The position numbers and the translations under genes are program-made. A stretch of DNA of 64,000 nt. Origin: Candidatus Accumulibacter contiguus (lineage in GTDB: Bacteria > Pseudomonadota > Gammaproteobacteria > Burkholderiales > Rhodocyclaceae). The stretch is from NCBI RefSeq assembly GCF_012940005.1, contig NZ_SPMX01000053.1, positions 1 to 64,000 on the forward strand, read 5' to 3'. The notes beneath the pieces were generated by a model. It saw nothing but the letters and a program-made list of their open reading frames with translations. It was not told the DNA's origin and did no database searches. Of this stretch, positions 18,316 through 28,035 are shown piece by piece (the stretch's first letter is position 1; each line of letters opens with the position of its first letter).

Positions 18316-19527
18316 TCAGCGTGTCGGTTGTCGCCCGCCGAAGAGTGGGTAATAGGTCTGGCTGGTCAGATTGAGCATCTGCGCCGTCGGCAATATGTTG
18401 GCGATCACGCGCTGCCAGCGAACAATCGGTGCGGTGTCGACGTAAATGATGTCGCGAGGCCGCAACGGAAAGCGATCGGCGAGCAGCATCGCGTCCGGCA
18501 GGCTGGCATCGAGATGAAACAACTCCGGTGTATCGCTGTTGCCGCGCATGACATAGACCCAGCGCGGATCGGCGGTTGTCTGATTGATGTAGCCGGAATC
18601 GCTGAGCGCTTCGGCAAGCGTCGAACGTTTCTTGTTCATCACCAGCGAACCCGGTTTGGCGACTTCGCCAAGCACGAACACCTTGTTATAGCTGCGGTCG
18701 GCGACGTTGACGATGTCGCCCTGCTCCAGCAGCGCGTTCTGCTCCCTGGCACCGTAGTCATACATGGCCTGAATATCGACCAGGTAGGTTGTGCCGCGCC
18801 GGGTGAGCAGCACGCGGCTGTAGTCCGCATCGGGCGTGAAGCCACCGGCACGATTGACCGCATCGAGAACGGTCATCGGAATGTCGGTCACCTGCTGAAT
18901 ACCCGGCTTGGCGACTTCACCGACGACGTACACCTGCTGGCTGCGGAATGCCACCATGCGCACGTCGAGCTGAACCTTCTCGATGTATTTGGCCAGTTTG
19001 GTCGACAGAATCGACCTCACCTCGCTGGTCGTCTTGCCGGCAACCTTGATGACGCCCGCGTAGGGAAAGAAAATGGTCCCGTCTTCGGCGATCACGGTGC
19101 CGGCCTGCTCCGCCGTACGAAAGCTGCCGGCAGGAATGGTCAGTTCCGGGTGGTCCCAGACGATGATCGAGATGATGTCACCAGCGCCGAGTCGGTATTC
19201 GGGCACCGGACCTGGCTGATCGCCTGAAAAGCGAGGATTGTTTTTCTCCGCCACCTTGGCTGAGCTGGTGCCGTCACCCACTGGCGGCCGAGCCGCCTTG
19301 AACATGTCGATGATCAGTTCGGCAGTGATCTGCTTGATCTTGACGTTGGCGGGAGCCAGCGTGTCACCCTGCTGTATCGGCAGTCGGACATCCGACTCAT
19401 CGCGGTGACTGTACGCCTGGTTACCGGGAATGATCGTGCAGCCCGCCAGTGTACTCACGGCAAGACACGCCAGGATCTGGTGGATCCTGGCAAGTGGGGC
19501 CGGAGACACATTCATGCTGAAGCTCAT
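18316..19527 (-). CDS. Outer-membrane polysaccharide export lipoprotein (Wza-like, SLBB domains)
   Basis: A 403-residue exporter. It has a lipoprotein signal with the lipobox LAGC around residue 29, then the poly-export domain (EYRLGAGDIISIIVWDHPELTIP), followed by SLBB beta-grasp repeats (VYVVGEVAKPGIQQV and VFVLGEVAKPGSLVM), and a C-terminal segment that forms the outer-membrane helix in Wza. It forms an octameric channel over the Wzc-type partner encoded 121 bp downstream. Two in-frame ATGs (19527, 19515) are possible; the second gives a more usual signal peptide, the first has a weak AGGA. Confidence 0.92.
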   Translation of the reverse strand: MSFSMNVSPAPLARIHQILACLAVSTLAGCTIIPGNQAYSHRDESDVRLPIQQGDTLAPANVKIKQITAELIIDMFKAARPPVGDGTSSAKVAEKNNPRFSGDQPGPVPEYRLGAGDIISIIVWDHPELTIPAGSFRTAEQAGTVIAEDGTIFFPYAGVIKVAGKTTSEVRSILSTKLAKYIEKVQLDVRMVAFRSQQVYVVGEVAKPGIQQVTDIPMTVLDAVNRAGGFTPDADYSRVLLTRRGTTYLVDIQAMYDYGAREQNALLEQGDIVNVADRSYNKVFVLGEVAKPGSLVMNKKRSTLAEALSDSGYINQTTADPRWVYVMRGNSDTPELFHLDASLPDAMLLADRFPLRPRDIIYVDTAPIVRWQRVIANILPTAQMLNLTSQTYYPLFGGRQPTR

Positions 19528-19840
19528 ATCTGATCCTAAATTCGGTTCTGATCCTCAATTCGGTTTCTAGGCCGCTCTCGACAACAGAGCGCCGCGCAGT
19601 GTACATCGGGCGACACTCTCCCGCCAAGTCATCAGCGTTCGCTGCCGGAGCAGTCCGCTGCAACAGAGGCTCTCCGAGCGCACCAAAAAGTGACTGAACG
19701 GGAGAGGGATGAGGGTGCTTCCGGGGATCTTCCCAACCACAGAGCAAGGATAAGGATAAGGATAAGGCCAGTCGACGCGCCTGCCCGTACTATATTTTAC
19801 ATTCCTGCGAATGTACGGAATGTACGATCGATCAAGCCAT
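19528..19840. other. Intergenic region before the exporter gene
   Basis: The 313 bp between the phosphatase and the exporter gene hold no open frame with coding character. The region contains a short GGATAA-type tandem repeat (19746-19767) and AT-rich DNA near 19790-19830 with ACATTCC/GGAATGT arms around GCGAATGTAC that could be a regulator site. It most likely carries the promoter for the exporter and kinase genes on the minus strand; I could not place one with confidence. Confidence 0.5.
19746..19767. repeat. Hexanucleotide tandem repeat (AAGGAT)3-AAGG
   Basis: Three perfect copies of AAGGAT plus a partial fourth lie in the region upstream of the exopolysaccharide exporter gene. Short tandem repeats in such places can change copy number by slippage and alter promoter spacing. 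Only one allele is seen here. Confidence 0.85.
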
Positions 19841-20281
19841 TCAACCGAGCTTGCCGACCCAGGGCTCGAGGGCTTCCTCGATCAGCTGCAGCGCTTCGGC
19901 GTGTGCCTCGTCCCCTCGCCGATACGGGTCGGGAATCTCCGTCTTCGTCCAGTGCCCGAGCAAGAAGGTCTTGCCACGCGCCGTTGGGTCCATCGCCAGC
20001 ACGGCATCCCGGTGATGTGTTTCCATCACCAGAACCAGTTCGGCCCAGCGGAGTCGCTCGCGAGTGAGCTGACTGGCACGATGTGTACTGAGGTCAACAC
20101 CACGAGCGTTCATCATCGCGCAGGTTGCTTCTTCGGCCGGGTGATTGACCAGCGCGCCGATGCCGGCCGAGCGTGCTTCAACCCGCTTGCCCACCCTCTC
20201 GATGCGCTGACGCAGAAGGAACTCTGCCGCCGGGCTGCGGCAGATGTTACCGGTACAAACGGTGAGAATCCTGTTGAACAT
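19841..20281 (-). CDS. Low-molecular-weight protein tyrosine phosphatase (Wzb-like)
   Basis: A 146-residue phosphatase. The P-loop CTGNICRSP (Cx5R) is at residues 9-17 and the general-acid Asp lies in DPYRRGD near residue 117, both at the expected places. It removes phosphate from the tyrosine tail of the Wzc-like kinase and so sets polymer export. It follows the WecA-like transferase gene by only 6 bp, so these two are co-transcribed, while the exporter and kinase lie after a 313-bp gap. Confidence 0.93.
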   Translation of the reverse strand: MFNRILTVCTGNICRSPAAEFLLRQRIERVGKRVEARSAGIGALVNHPAEEATCAMMNARGVDLSTHRASQLTRERLRWAELVLVMETHHRDAVLAMDPTARGKTFLLGHWTKTEIPDPYRRGDEAHAEALQLIEEALEPWVGKLG

Positions 20282-20287
20282 GTCAAA

Positions 20288-21826
20288 TCACCCATACCCT
20301 GGCGGCAGGCTGAGTCCAAAGCCAGCTCCCTCGTTGTGGACCATGCGCTGGCCGCGCTCCATCGAGCAGATCAGGGTGCTTCGCACGCCACGACGTTCCG
20401 CCCGTCGGCTGCCTCCCCCAATCATTGCCGAGTAGGAAGTCCGAAGGTCGTTCTCGACTTTGCGACCGAGGAACAGCCTCACCTCGACACCCTGCTGTTT
20501 GGCGAGGCGTCTTTTGATGCGCAGCGCATCGCGCTGGATTCTGCCGATCAAGGGATCATCGCCTTCGGCAGGAATGTGCACCACACAGTAGACCCGGCAT
20601 TCGTCGCCGCCCGACGTGCCCATCTGGTGAACACTCACCTGGTAATCATAGTCATTGCCGAGTCCCTCGGTAATCACGCCAAGAACTTCCCGACATCTCT
20701 CCTTGCGCAGATAGCCAATGAAGATACCGCGTGTCTGGACCGACGGCAGGCCCAGCGAGCCATTGATCCGCCGCAGCCAGGGCACCATCCGCCATGGCCG
20801 CAGAATCCCCAGGAAATACGCGCCGAATACCCCGAGAAACAGCCAGAACATCAGATACTCGGGCACGCCGATCAACAGACCATAGATGCCGATCAGACCC
20901 AGGACCAGTTGTATGGCCACAGCCAACGCCACCACGTCACTGACGCGATACCCGGCGCGAACGAAGAGGTGATGCAGATGGTGGCGGTCGGGACGAAACG
21001 GCGACTTGCCCAGCCAGATGCGGCGGAGCATGACACCCACGGTGTCCATCAGCGGCAGTGCGAACAACCACAGGGCAGTGACCGGAGTCATCGCCGCCCG
21101 GCCCGCCTCCTGTGACTGCACGATGAACAACCAGGCAAACAGGAAGCCCAGCAGCATGCTCCCGTTATCCCCGAGAAAAACTCGCGCCCGGCGGTTGCCG
21201 GGGTAGCGCAGATTGTAATAGAGAAAACCACCGACACCACCCATCAGGGCAATGATGAAAAAAACATGGGCATTATTGCCACTGCCATGGGCAACCATGG
21301 CGGCAAGCGCCAGACTGACCAGACTCACCGAACCGGACAAACCATCAATGCCATCGATCATGTTGAGGGCGTTGATCAGGCCGATGGTTGCGAAAATTGC
21401 CATGGGAACGGATAGCCAACCAAGTTCAACGTGCACGCCAGGAAAAAGCTCTCCAAGCGTCCTCAGCTCAGCGCCGCCGATCAGGACCATCGACAGGGCA
21501 ACGAGGGCTTGAATCAGCAAACGGGGCTTGAAGCCGAGACACCAGATGTCGTCGGCAAGACCGGTCAGAAAAATGGCTACGGCGCCGACCAGAAGCCCTG
21601 GCAAGGGAAGAATGCTGAAATCCACGAAAAACCATTTGCCCAGCAGAGGCATGCTGATGACCACCGCGATCACGCCAAAGCCGCCAACGAACGGTGTGCT
21701 GGTTTCGTGCTGCTTGTGCCCGCCGGGTCGATCCATGATCCCCAGATGACTGGCGAGCGCGGCACTCAGCCAGATGGCCACACAGGATATCAACAGACAC
21801 ACAGCGAATAGAAAGGCCAATTGCAT
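20288..21826 (-). CDS. Undecaprenyl-phosphate sugar-1-phosphate transferase (WecA/TagO-like) with C-terminal extension
   Basis: A 512-residue polytopic membrane enzyme that starts lipid-linked polysaccharide synthesis. The start at 21826 has GGAGGTGG six bases upstream. Conserved MraY/WecA motifs are present: the Mg2+ Asp pair in GLADDIWCLGFKPR, INALNMIDGIDGLSG, FLGDNGSMLLGF and the HHLHHLFVRAGY His motif near residue 305. Family members are about 350 residues; this one continues for some 150 soluble residues after the last helix. That tail is not a motif I recognise and its last 40 residues are low in hydrophobic content. It initiates the export locus shared with the phosphatase, exporter and kinase. 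Confidence 0.9.
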   Translation of the reverse strand: MQLAFLFAVCLLISCVAIWLSAALASHLGIMDRPGGHKQHETSTPFVGGFGVIAVVISMPLLGKWFFVDFSILPLPGLLVGAVAIFLTGLADDIWCLGFKPRLLIQALVALSMVLIGGAELRTLGELFPGVHVELGWLSVPMAIFATIGLINALNMIDGIDGLSGSVSLVSLALAAMVAHGSGNNAHVFFIIALMGGVGGFLYYNLRYPGNRRARVFLGDNGSMLLGFLFAWLFIVQSQEAGRAAMTPVTALWLFALPLMDTVGVMLRRIWLGKSPFRPDRHHLHHLFVRAGYRVSDVVALAVAIQLVLGLIGIYGLLIGVPEYLMFWLFLGVFGAYFLGILRPWRMVPWLRRINGSLGLPSVQTRGIFIGYLRKERCREVLGVITEGLGNDYDYQVSVHQMGTSGGDECRVYCVVHIPAEGDDPLIGRIQRDALRIKRRLAKQQGVEVRLFLGRKVENDLRTSYSAMIGGGSRRAERRGVRSTLICSMERGQRMVHNEGAGFGLSLPPGYG

Positions 21827-21906
21827 GACCACCTCCACAATATTCCGACAGGATGCCAATCCCGGCGGGACAAGCCACTCCCTCATTGGTTCCAGAGTCT
21901 GGACAC

Positions 21907-21933
21907 AAACAGAGCCCTCGCGGGCTCTGTTTT
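21907..21933 (-). terminator. Intrinsic terminator after the PEP-CTERM gene
   Basis: A 9-bp perfect stem ACAGAGCCC/GGGCTCTGT with a TCGC loop, flanked by TTTT on the plus strand and TTTG on the minus strand. It sits between the PEP-CTERM stop (21978) and the transferase start (21826), so it most likely ends the PEP-CTERM transcript. Confidence 0.75.
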
Positions 21934-21977
21934 CACACCCCGATGGCGCTCTCGCGCCGAGAAGTCCTCAGACTGGC

Positions 21978-22787
21978 TCAGACACGACGACGGCGACCCA
22001 GGAACAGACCGACGAGGCCGATGCCTAACAGTGCCAGCGATGCGGGTTCGGGGATGATCTGTACGTTGTAGTTGCCTGTGTACGATCCATCTGCCGTGAA
22101 AACAAGCGATGGGTCGGCACGAAACCCGTACAGATACTCATGCTTGGAGCCAAGAGTCACCTCGACTACCTCACTCACCTTCGAACCTGCAGGGACCGTC
22201 ACGCCCGGAAACAGGATTTGAAGGATTGCCGTCGCGTCAAGGAAGCCCGCCAGTCCGATATCGACCGTGTGACCATCGATTTCCACATAAGAAATGTTGG
22301 GATCACTTACAAATTGCCAGGGTTTTAAACCGCTGCCAGTCGGCACATTCAGGAAGCTATTGACGATGGCGTTCAACTGAAGCTGGGTCAAGGAAGCACC
22401 TACCGATGCCGCTGCATCCCCGACATAACGAAAGGTCAGTTCCGTGGCGCTCCCATCCGGGTTCTTCCAGTCTCTCTCATCCAGGCTGCTCAGTGTAATG
22501 GGCTTGCCATTGACTGTACCAGTCAACTGGCCCTGAGAAACACCAAACTTCCCCAACTCGACGTTGCCACCCGGGGCTGCCGCATTGCCGGCCAACGCCT
22601 GTGCAAGCGTTCCTGTGTTCTTGGTGAGCAAACCCGTCGTAATGGAAGGGTCAGGCGTATTGAAAAGAGCCGTAACCCCTCCCGTACTGTAGCCACTAAT
22701 CGGAACCGGCGCTGCCCACGACACTGCCGAAGCGGCCATACCGAGAACGGCCAAAGCCACCTTTGTCTTGCCATGCGATACATTCAT
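21978..22787 (-). CDS. PEP-CTERM sorting-domain protein (exosortase substrate)
   Basis: A 269-residue exported protein. The start at 22787 has AAGGAG six bases upstream. It has a signal peptide (KVALAVLGMAASAVSWA) and ends with the sorting signal PEPASLALLGIGLVGLFLGRRRR: the PEP motif, a membrane helix and a basic tail. Exosortase cuts at this signal and the protein is thought to be built into the extracellular polymer matrix. The middle part is beta-rich with no named domain. Neighbouring polysaccharide genes fit that role; the exosortase itself is not in the window. Its promoter is of the sigma-54 type (22928-22943). Confidence 0.9.
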   Translation of the reverse strand: MNVSHGKTKVALAVLGMAASAVSWAAPVPISGYSTGGVTALFNTPDPSITTGLLTKNTGTLAQALAGNAAAPGGNVELGKFGVSQGQLTGTVNGKPITLSSLDERDWKNPDGSATELTFRYVGDAAASVGASLTQLQLNAIVNSFLNVPTGSGLKPWQFVSDPNISYVEIDGHTVDIGLAGFLDATAILQILFPGVTVPAGSKVSEVVEVTLGSKHEYLYGFRADPSLVFTADGSYTGNYNVQIIPEPASLALLGIGLVGLFLGRRRRV

Positions 22788-22927
22788 TGATAACTCCTTC
22801 ACTTCAGTCACCACCCTTTTCAGAAACTGGTTGATGAGGGTTTAAATGGGCTTCACAAGTCTTGGTCTCCGGGTATTTCCTGGGAGATTCCCCATCCCAT
22901 CAGCAAAACCTGACCTGTATATATCGT

Positions 22928-22943
22928 AGCAAAATTCGTGCCA
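22928..22943 (-). promoter_or_regulatory. Sigma-54 promoter of the PEP-CTERM gene
   Basis: Read on the minus strand the site is TGGCACGAATTTTGCT, a full match to the -24/-12 consensus (GG and GC ten bases apart, TGGCACG and TTGCT boxes). It lies about 140 bp upstream of the PEP-CTERM start. In bacteria with exosortase systems the PrsK/PrsR pair activates such sigma-54 promoters. Confidence 0.85.
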
Positions 22944-23258
22944 GAAAACAAATACCCTTATAAACCAGACACTTAAGAATTCAAAACTTGGCTGAAGTCG
23001 CTGAAGTGTAAGAAAAACTGACACTCCGCACCGCCATTTCTCCTCTCTTCCCATCAAAGAATCCAACTGTCCCCCCAGTGCTCACCTGCCTGACCCCTGT
23101 ATGTCTACTATAGTACCAGCCAAGGCGTTTTGCAGGAAAATCGGTGTCCCCGCCGTCAGGCAGGATTCCGTCTGAAGCACCCGAACTGGCCCCGAACGTC
23201 AGCGTTGCGAAGTGTGCAGCCGAGCGCTTCTTCCTGCGCCGCGACGACCACGGTGACC
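22944..23258. other. Intergenic region between the PEP-CTERM gene and the gcv promoter
   Basis: No open frame with coding character is present. This stretch should hold the activator site for the sigma-54 promoter on the minus strand; no clear activator dyad was found by eye. Confidence 0.5.
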
Positions 23259-23288
23259 TTGCGAGCAAGGCGCTCCGCGCGCTATAGT
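23259..23288 (+). promoter_or_regulatory. Candidate sigma-70 promoter for the glycine riboswitch/gcv operon
   Basis: A -10 box TATAGT (23283-23288) lies 18 bases after a partial -35 box TTGCGA (23259-23264). Transcription would begin just before the first aptamer, which is the expected position for a riboswitch leader. Confidence 0.5.
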
Positions 23289-23294
23289 GACGGC

Positions 23295-23488
23295 GCGAAT
23301 GGGAGAGCGCGGCAGGAGGTCGCCGCCGAAGGCGCAATCCACCCGGAAACGCTCAGGCAAAAGGACCGTTCGTGAATGGAACTCTGGAGAGCGGCGCACG
23401 CGTCTGGCGAAGCGCCCACCGATGGGGCAGGCTGCTACTCACCGATTCACGGTGGCAGCCGGATAATCTCTCAGGTACATGGACAGGG
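23295..23488 (+). promoter_or_regulatory. Tandem glycine riboswitch (two aptamers)
   Basis: Two successive glycine aptamers. The first (about 23295-23372) has the GGGAGAGCGC, GCCGCCGAAGGCGCAA and ACGCTCAGGCAAAAGGACCG segments; the second (about 23374-23488) has CTGGAGAGCGG, GCGCCCACCGA, and AATCTCTCAGGTACATGGACAGG. The short linker between aptamers is typical. Glycine binding usually stabilises a form that prevents the following terminator and turns on the glycine cleavage genes, so excess glycine is burned. It lies directly ahead of the terminator at 23487 and gcvT. Confidence 0.93.
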
Positions 23489-23519
23489 GGTGAACTCGAT
23501 ACGGGTTCGCCCCTTTTTT
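23487..23519 (+). terminator. Riboswitch-controlled intrinsic terminator
   Basis: GGGGTGAAC pairs with GTTCGCCCC (9 bp, one G-T pair) and is followed by six T. The left arm starts right at the end of the second aptamer's GGACAGGGGG, so aptamer folding and terminator compete for the same G-run. This is the expression platform for gcvTHP. Confidence 0.88.
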
Positions 23520-23564
23520 GTTTCCGGCATGCCCTTCGATCCATCTTACCGACAACTTGAGACA

Positions 23565-24656
23565 ATGATGAAGAAAACGGTCCTTAACGAAAGCCACCGC
23601 CGCAGCGGCGCAAGAATGGTCGATTTTGGCGGTTGGGAGATGCCTCTCCACTACGGTTCGCAAATCGAGGAACACCACGCCGTCCGCCGTGACGCCGGCA
23701 TGTTTGATGTCTCGCACATGTGTGCCGTCGATGTCGAGGGCACTGATGCCGGTGCTTTCCTGCGGCGTCTGCTCGCCAACAACGTCGAGCGCTTGAAGAT
23801 TCCCGGCAAGGCCCTGTACAGCGCCATGCTCAACGAAAGCGGCGGGGTCATCGACGACCTGATTGTCTACTACCTCGACGCCAGCCGTTTCCGTGTCGTG
23901 ATCAATGCCGGTACTGCCGATAAGGATCTCGCCTGGATGCGTGCCCGCCTCGACGACTGGCAGTTGACAGTCAGCATCACGCCGCGTCGTGAGGGTGCCC
24001 ATGCGCTGGCGATGCTTGCCGTCCAGGGACCGAACGCCCGCCAGCGCGTCTGGCAGGTGCTGCCGGAATGCCGTGCCGCCAGTGCAGCCCTGAAACCGTT
24101 TTTTTCCACCAGCGTCGGTGACTATTTCATCGCCAGTACCGGCTACACCGGTGAAGACGGCTACGAGATCACCCTGCCCGCCGAACAGGCCGAGAGTCTC
24201 TGGAGGAGGCTCAGCGAGGCCGGCGTGCGGCCATGTGGCCTGGGTGCCCGCGATACGCTGCGCCTCGAAGCCGGCATGAATCTCTACGGCCAGGATATGG
24301 ACGAAACCGTTTCACCGCTCGACGCAGGCCTCGCCTGGACAGTGGACCTCGTCTCGGAACGCGACTTCGTCGGCAAGGCCGCCCTCCTCGCGAGGCCACA
24401 GCAATACCAGTTTCTTGGCCTCTTGCTGCTCGATCGCGGCGTGCTGCGTGCCCACCAGCCGGTCCATACGGCGTACGGTGCCGGTGAAATCACCAGCGGC
24501 AGTTTCTCCCCGACGATGCAGCAATCGATCGCCCTGGCCCGCCTGCCGCTCGCCGTGGCGATTGCTGATACGGTTCAGGTCGCGGTTCGCGATAAACTGC
24601 TCAGCGCCCAGGTAGTCAAGCCCTGCTTCGTCAGAAATGGCAATATTCTCGTTTGA
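23565..24656 (+). CDS. gcvT: Glycine cleavage system T protein (aminomethyltransferase)
   Basis: A 363-residue enzyme that moves the methylene group from the lipoyl arm of GcvH to tetrahydrofolate and frees ammonia. The start is at 23565 ([30 protein letters not shown]), since the longer open frame from 23376 runs through the riboswitch and its terminator. Conserved parts: [30 protein letters not shown] with the folate-binding Asp, and [10 protein letters not shown] in the second half. Its length equals that of family members. It is the first gene of gcvTHP-gpx. Confidence 0.94.
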   Translation: MMKKTVLNESHRRSGARMVDFGGWEMPLHYGSQIEEHHAVRRDAGMFDVSHMCAVDVEGTDAGAFLRRLLANNVERLKIPGKALYSAMLNESGGVIDDLIVYYLDASRFRVVINAGTADKDLAWMRARLDDWQLTVSITPRREGAHALAMLAVQGPNARQRVWQVLPECRAASAALKPFFSTSVGDYFIASTGYTGEDGYEITLPAEQAESLWRRLSEAGVRPCGLGARDTLRLEAGMNLYGQDMDETVSPLDAGLAWTVDLVSERDFVGKAALLARPQQYQFLGLLLLDRGVLRAHQPVHTAYGAGEITSGSFSPTMQQSIALARLPLAVAIADTVQVAVRDKLLSAQVVKPCFVRNGNILV

Positions 24657-24711
24657 TTGCCGATCGCCAATCGCAAGACTTCAGCAAGACTTCAACCTCT
24701 CAGGAGAACAG

Positions 24712-25095
24712 ATGAACATCCCCGCCGACCGCAAGTACACCAGCACTCATGAATGGATCCGCAGCGAAGCCGACGGCACCATCAGCATCGGCATTACCGG
24801 GCATGCACAGGAACTGCTCGGCGACCTGGTATTCATCGAACTGCCCGAAGTCGGCAGCGAGCTGGCCGCCGGACAGGAAGCTGCAGTCGTTGAATCGGTC
24901 AAGGCCGCCGCCGACGTCTACGCGCCGCTGGCGGGGACCATCGTCGACCTCAATCAGGCGGCGGTAGACGCACCCGAAACGGTCAATCAGGACGCCTATA
25001 CGGTCTGGCTGTTCCGGATGCGGCCGGCGGCAGCCAGCGACATCGATACCCTGCTCGATGCTGCCGCCTACCAGCAGATCATCGACGCCGCTTAG
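24712..25095 (+). CDS. gcvH: Glycine cleavage system H protein (lipoyl carrier)
   Basis: A 127-residue lipoyl-domain protein that carries the aminomethyl intermediate between GcvP and GcvT. The lipoylated lysine sits in [15 protein letters not shown], the canonical ESVKA motif. The ATG at 24712 is preceded by CAGGAGAAC; the upstream in-frame ATG at 24637 lies inside the end of gcvT. Gaps of 55 bp to gcvT and 24 bp to gcvP place all three on one transcript. Confidence 0.95.
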   Translation: MNIPADRKYTSTHEWIRSEADGTISIGITGHAQELLGDLVFIELPEVGSELAAGQEAAVVESVKAAADVYAPLAGTIVDLNQAAVDAPETVNQDAYTVWLFRMRPAAASDIDTLLDAAAYQQIIDAA

Positions 25096-25119
25096 GCCAG
25101 AACCCTACCGGAAAACACC

Positions 25120-28035
25120 ATGGATGCCCATTCCCTTTCTCCGACGCTCGCGGCGCTCGAACGGCGCGACGATTTCATCAGCCGCCACATCGGCCCCAGC
25201 GCGAGTGACATCGCCGCCATGCTGGCCAGCATCGGCGCCAGCAGCATGGAACAGTTCGTCGAACAGACCATCCCGGCGACGATTCGACTGGCGACGCCAC
25301 TGGCTCTCGCCGAGCCGCGTCCGGAAAGCGAAGCGCTGGCGGCCCTGCGCGCCATTGCCGGCCGTAATCGCGTGCAGCATTCGCTGATCGGAATGGGCTA
25401 CTCAGACACGCTGACCCCGGCGGTGGTACTGCGCAACGTGCTTGAAAATCCAGGCTGGTACACGGCCTACACTCCCTACCAGGCAGAAGTCGCGCAGGGG
25501 CGCCTCGAAGCACTGCTCAACTACCAGCAGATGGTGATCGACCTCACCGGCCTCGAACTCGCCAACGCCTCATTGCTTGACGAGGCAACCGCGGCAGCCG
25601 AGGCAATGAGCATGACACGCCGGGCCAGCAAGTCGAAGTCGAACCTCTTTTTCGTTGACGTGGCCTGCTTCCCGCAGACCATCGACGTGCTCCAGACTCG
25701 CGCCGGTTTCTTTGGCTTCGAACTGGTCTTTGGTCCACCGGACGAGGCGGCGCAACAGGAGGTCTTCGGTGCGCTGTTCCAGTATCCGAACGATCACGGC
25801 GAAATCAGCGACCTGAGCGGTCCGATTGCTGCCGTCAAGTCACGCGGCGGCATCGTTGCCGTCGCCTCCGACCTGATGGCCTTGGTACTTCTCCGCTCGC
25901 CGGGCGAAATGGGCGCCGACATCGCTCTCGGATCGTCACAGCGTTTCGGCGTCCCGCTCGGTTTCGGTGGTCCGCATGCCGCATTCTTCGCCACCAGGGA
26001 TGAATACAAGCGTGCGGTCGCCGGCCGCATCATCGGGGTATCCGTTGATGTCCGCGGCAAGCAGGCGCTGCGCATGGCACTGCAAACCCGCGAACAGCAC
26101 ATCCGTCGCGAAAAAGCCAACTCGAATATCTGCACCGCCCAGGTCTTGCTCGCCAACATGGCCGGCATGTACGCCATCTATCACGGCCCGCACCGCCTGC
26201 GCAGCATCGCCGCACGCATCCACCGCCTCGCCGCAATTCTTGCCGAAGGCTTGCGGCGTGCCGGAATCACCGTCCTCACCAGGTACTTCTTCGACACCCT
26301 GCGCGTCGACCTGGGCAGCCGAGCGCTGATCGCCTACCAGGCCGCCAGCGAGGCAGGCTACAATCTTCGCCAGGTCGCCCCAGGCATACTCGGCATCGCC
26401 ATCAACGAGAAAACCTCGGCGACCGACATCGCCAGGCTGATCAAGCTGATCACCGGGGTCAACGCCGACCTCAAACCACTCGACGAGCAACTGCGACAGA
26501 CCGACCCGACCTTGCCGGCAAGCCTGCTGCGCCGGGACGCGATCCTCACGCATCCGGTTTTCAATACGCACCATACCGAACATGCGATGCTGCGCTACCT
26601 CAAGAAGCTGCAGAACCGGGATCTGGCGCTCGATCACTCGATGATCCCGCTCGGGTCCTGCACCATGAAGCTCAACGCCAGCAGCGAGATGATTCCGATC
26701 AGCTGGCCGGAATTCGCCGACATCCACCCCTTTGCCCCGCTCGATCAGGCGCAGGGTTATCTGCAGATGATCAGCGAGCTGGAATCCTGGCTCAAGGCGA
26801 TCACCGGTTTCGACGCCATCTGCATGCAGCCGAACTCGGGGGCGCAGGGAGAATACGCCGGCCTGGTTGCCATCGCACGTTATCACGCCAGCCGTGGCGA
26901 AGCTCAGCGCAAGGTGTGCCTGATCCCGAAATCGGCGCACGGCACCAATCCCGCCACCGCGCAGATGTGCGGGATGCGCGTGCTGGTGGTCGATTGCGAC
27001 GATGCCGGCAACATCGACCTTGCCGACCTCACGGCCAAGGCGGCGCAGAACGCGGCCAATCTCGCCTGCCTGATGATCACCTACCCTTCGACGCATGGCG
27101 TCTTCGAGGAAGCGGTGAAGGATATCTGCGCCATCGTTCACGAACATGGCGGCCAGGTGTACATGGACGGCGCCAACCTCAACGCGCAGGTCGGTCTGAG
27201 CTCGCCGGCACGAATCGGCGCCGACGTCAGCCACATCAACCTGCACAAAACCTTCTGCATCCCGCATGGTGGCGGCGGTCCGGGGATGGGACCGATCGGT
27301 CTCAAGGCGCATCTCGCGCCATTCATGGCCAACCACCGCGTGCAGCCGATCAGCGGTCCACATGCGGGTCAGGGCGCCGTCGCCGCAGCGCCCTGGGGAT
27401 CGGCTTCGATCCTGCCGATTGCGTGGATGTATATCGCCATGATGGGCGGCAGCGGACTGACCCGTGCCACCGAAGTGGCCATCCTCAACGCCAACTACAT
27501 CGCCAGCCGCCTGCAGGCACACTACCCGGTGTTGTACTCTGGCAGGAATGGACGGGTGGCCCACGAATGCATCCTCGACATTCGCCCGCTCAAGGCGGTG
27601 ACCGGAATCTCCGAGATCGACATCGCCAAGCGGCTGATGGACTATGGCTTTCACGCACCGACGGTCAGCTTCCCGGTCGCCGGGACGATGATGGTCGAGC
27701 CGACCGAATCGGAAACCAAGGCCGAACTCGACCGTTTCATTGCCGCAATGGTCAGCATCCGCAACGAGATCCGCCAGATCGAACGGGGCCACTGGCCGGC
27801 CGATGACAACCCGCTGAAGCACGCACCCCATACCCAGGCCGACCTCGTCGACCGCCACTGGAACCGGCCGTACACCCGACAGGAGGCCGTTTTCCCGCTG
27901 CCACAGGTGGCCGAGAACAAGTTCTGGCCGAGCGTCAATCGCGTCGACGACGTATATGGCGACCGTCACCTGTTCTGTACCTGCGCCCCGATCGATGAAA
28001 TCGGCGAGCGCAACAACCCACATCCGGAGACATGA
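25120..28035 (+). CDS. gcvP: Glycine dehydrogenase (decarboxylating), P protein
   Basis: A 971-residue PLP enzyme that removes CO2 from glycine and loads the remaining aminomethyl group on GcvH. It is the full-length form with both halves fused: N-terminal half beginning [21 protein letters not shown] and a C-terminal half with the PLP lysine in [20 protein letters not shown]. The glycine-rich loop after the lysine is intact. The stop codon overlaps the glutathione peroxidase start by 4 bp (ATGA), so the peroxidase depends on translation of gcvP. Confidence 0.96.
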   Translation: MDAHSLSPTLAALERRDDFISRHIGPSASDIAAMLASIGASSMEQFVEQTIPATIRLATPLALAEPRPESEALAALRAIAGRNRVQHSLIGMGYSDTLTPAVVLRNVLENPGWYTAYTPYQAEVAQGRLEALLNYQQMVIDLTGLELANASLLDEATAAAEAMSMTRRASKSKSNLFFVDVACFPQTIDVLQTRAGFFGFELVFGPPDEAAQQEVFGALFQYPNDHGEISDLSGPIAAVKSRGGIVAVASDLMALVLLRSPGEMGADIALGSSQRFGVPLGFGGPHAAFFATRDEYKRAVAGRIIGVSVDVRGKQALRMALQTREQHIRREKANSNICTAQVLLANMAGMYAIYHGPHRLRSIAARIHRLAAILAEGLRRAGITVLTRYFFDTLRVDLGSRALIAYQAASEAGYNLRQVAPGILGIAINEKTSATDIARLIKLITGVNADLKPLDEQLRQTDPTLPASLLRRDAILTHPVFNTHHTEHAMLRYLKKLQNRDLALDHSMIPLGSCTMKLNASSEMIPISWPEFADIHPFAPLDQAQGYLQMISELESWLKAITGFDAICMQPNSGAQGEYAGLVAIARYHASRGEAQRKVCLIPKSAHGTNPATAQMCGMRVLVVDCDDAGNIDLADLTAKAAQNAANLACLMITYPSTHGVFEEAVKDICAIVHEHGGQVYMDGANLNAQVGLSSPARIGADVSHINLHKTFCIPHGGGGPGMGPIGLKAHLAPFMANHRVQPISGPHAGQGAVAAAPWGSASILPIAWMYIAMMGGSGLTRATEVAILNANYIASRLQAHYPVLYSGRNGRVAHECILDIRPLKAVTGISEIDIAKRLMDYGFHAPTVSFPVAGTMMVEPTESETKAELDRFIAAMVSIRNEIRQIERGHWPADDNPLKHAPHTQADLVDRHWNRPYTRQEAVFPLPQVAENKFWPSVNRVDDVYGDRHLFCTCAPIDEIGERNNPHPET

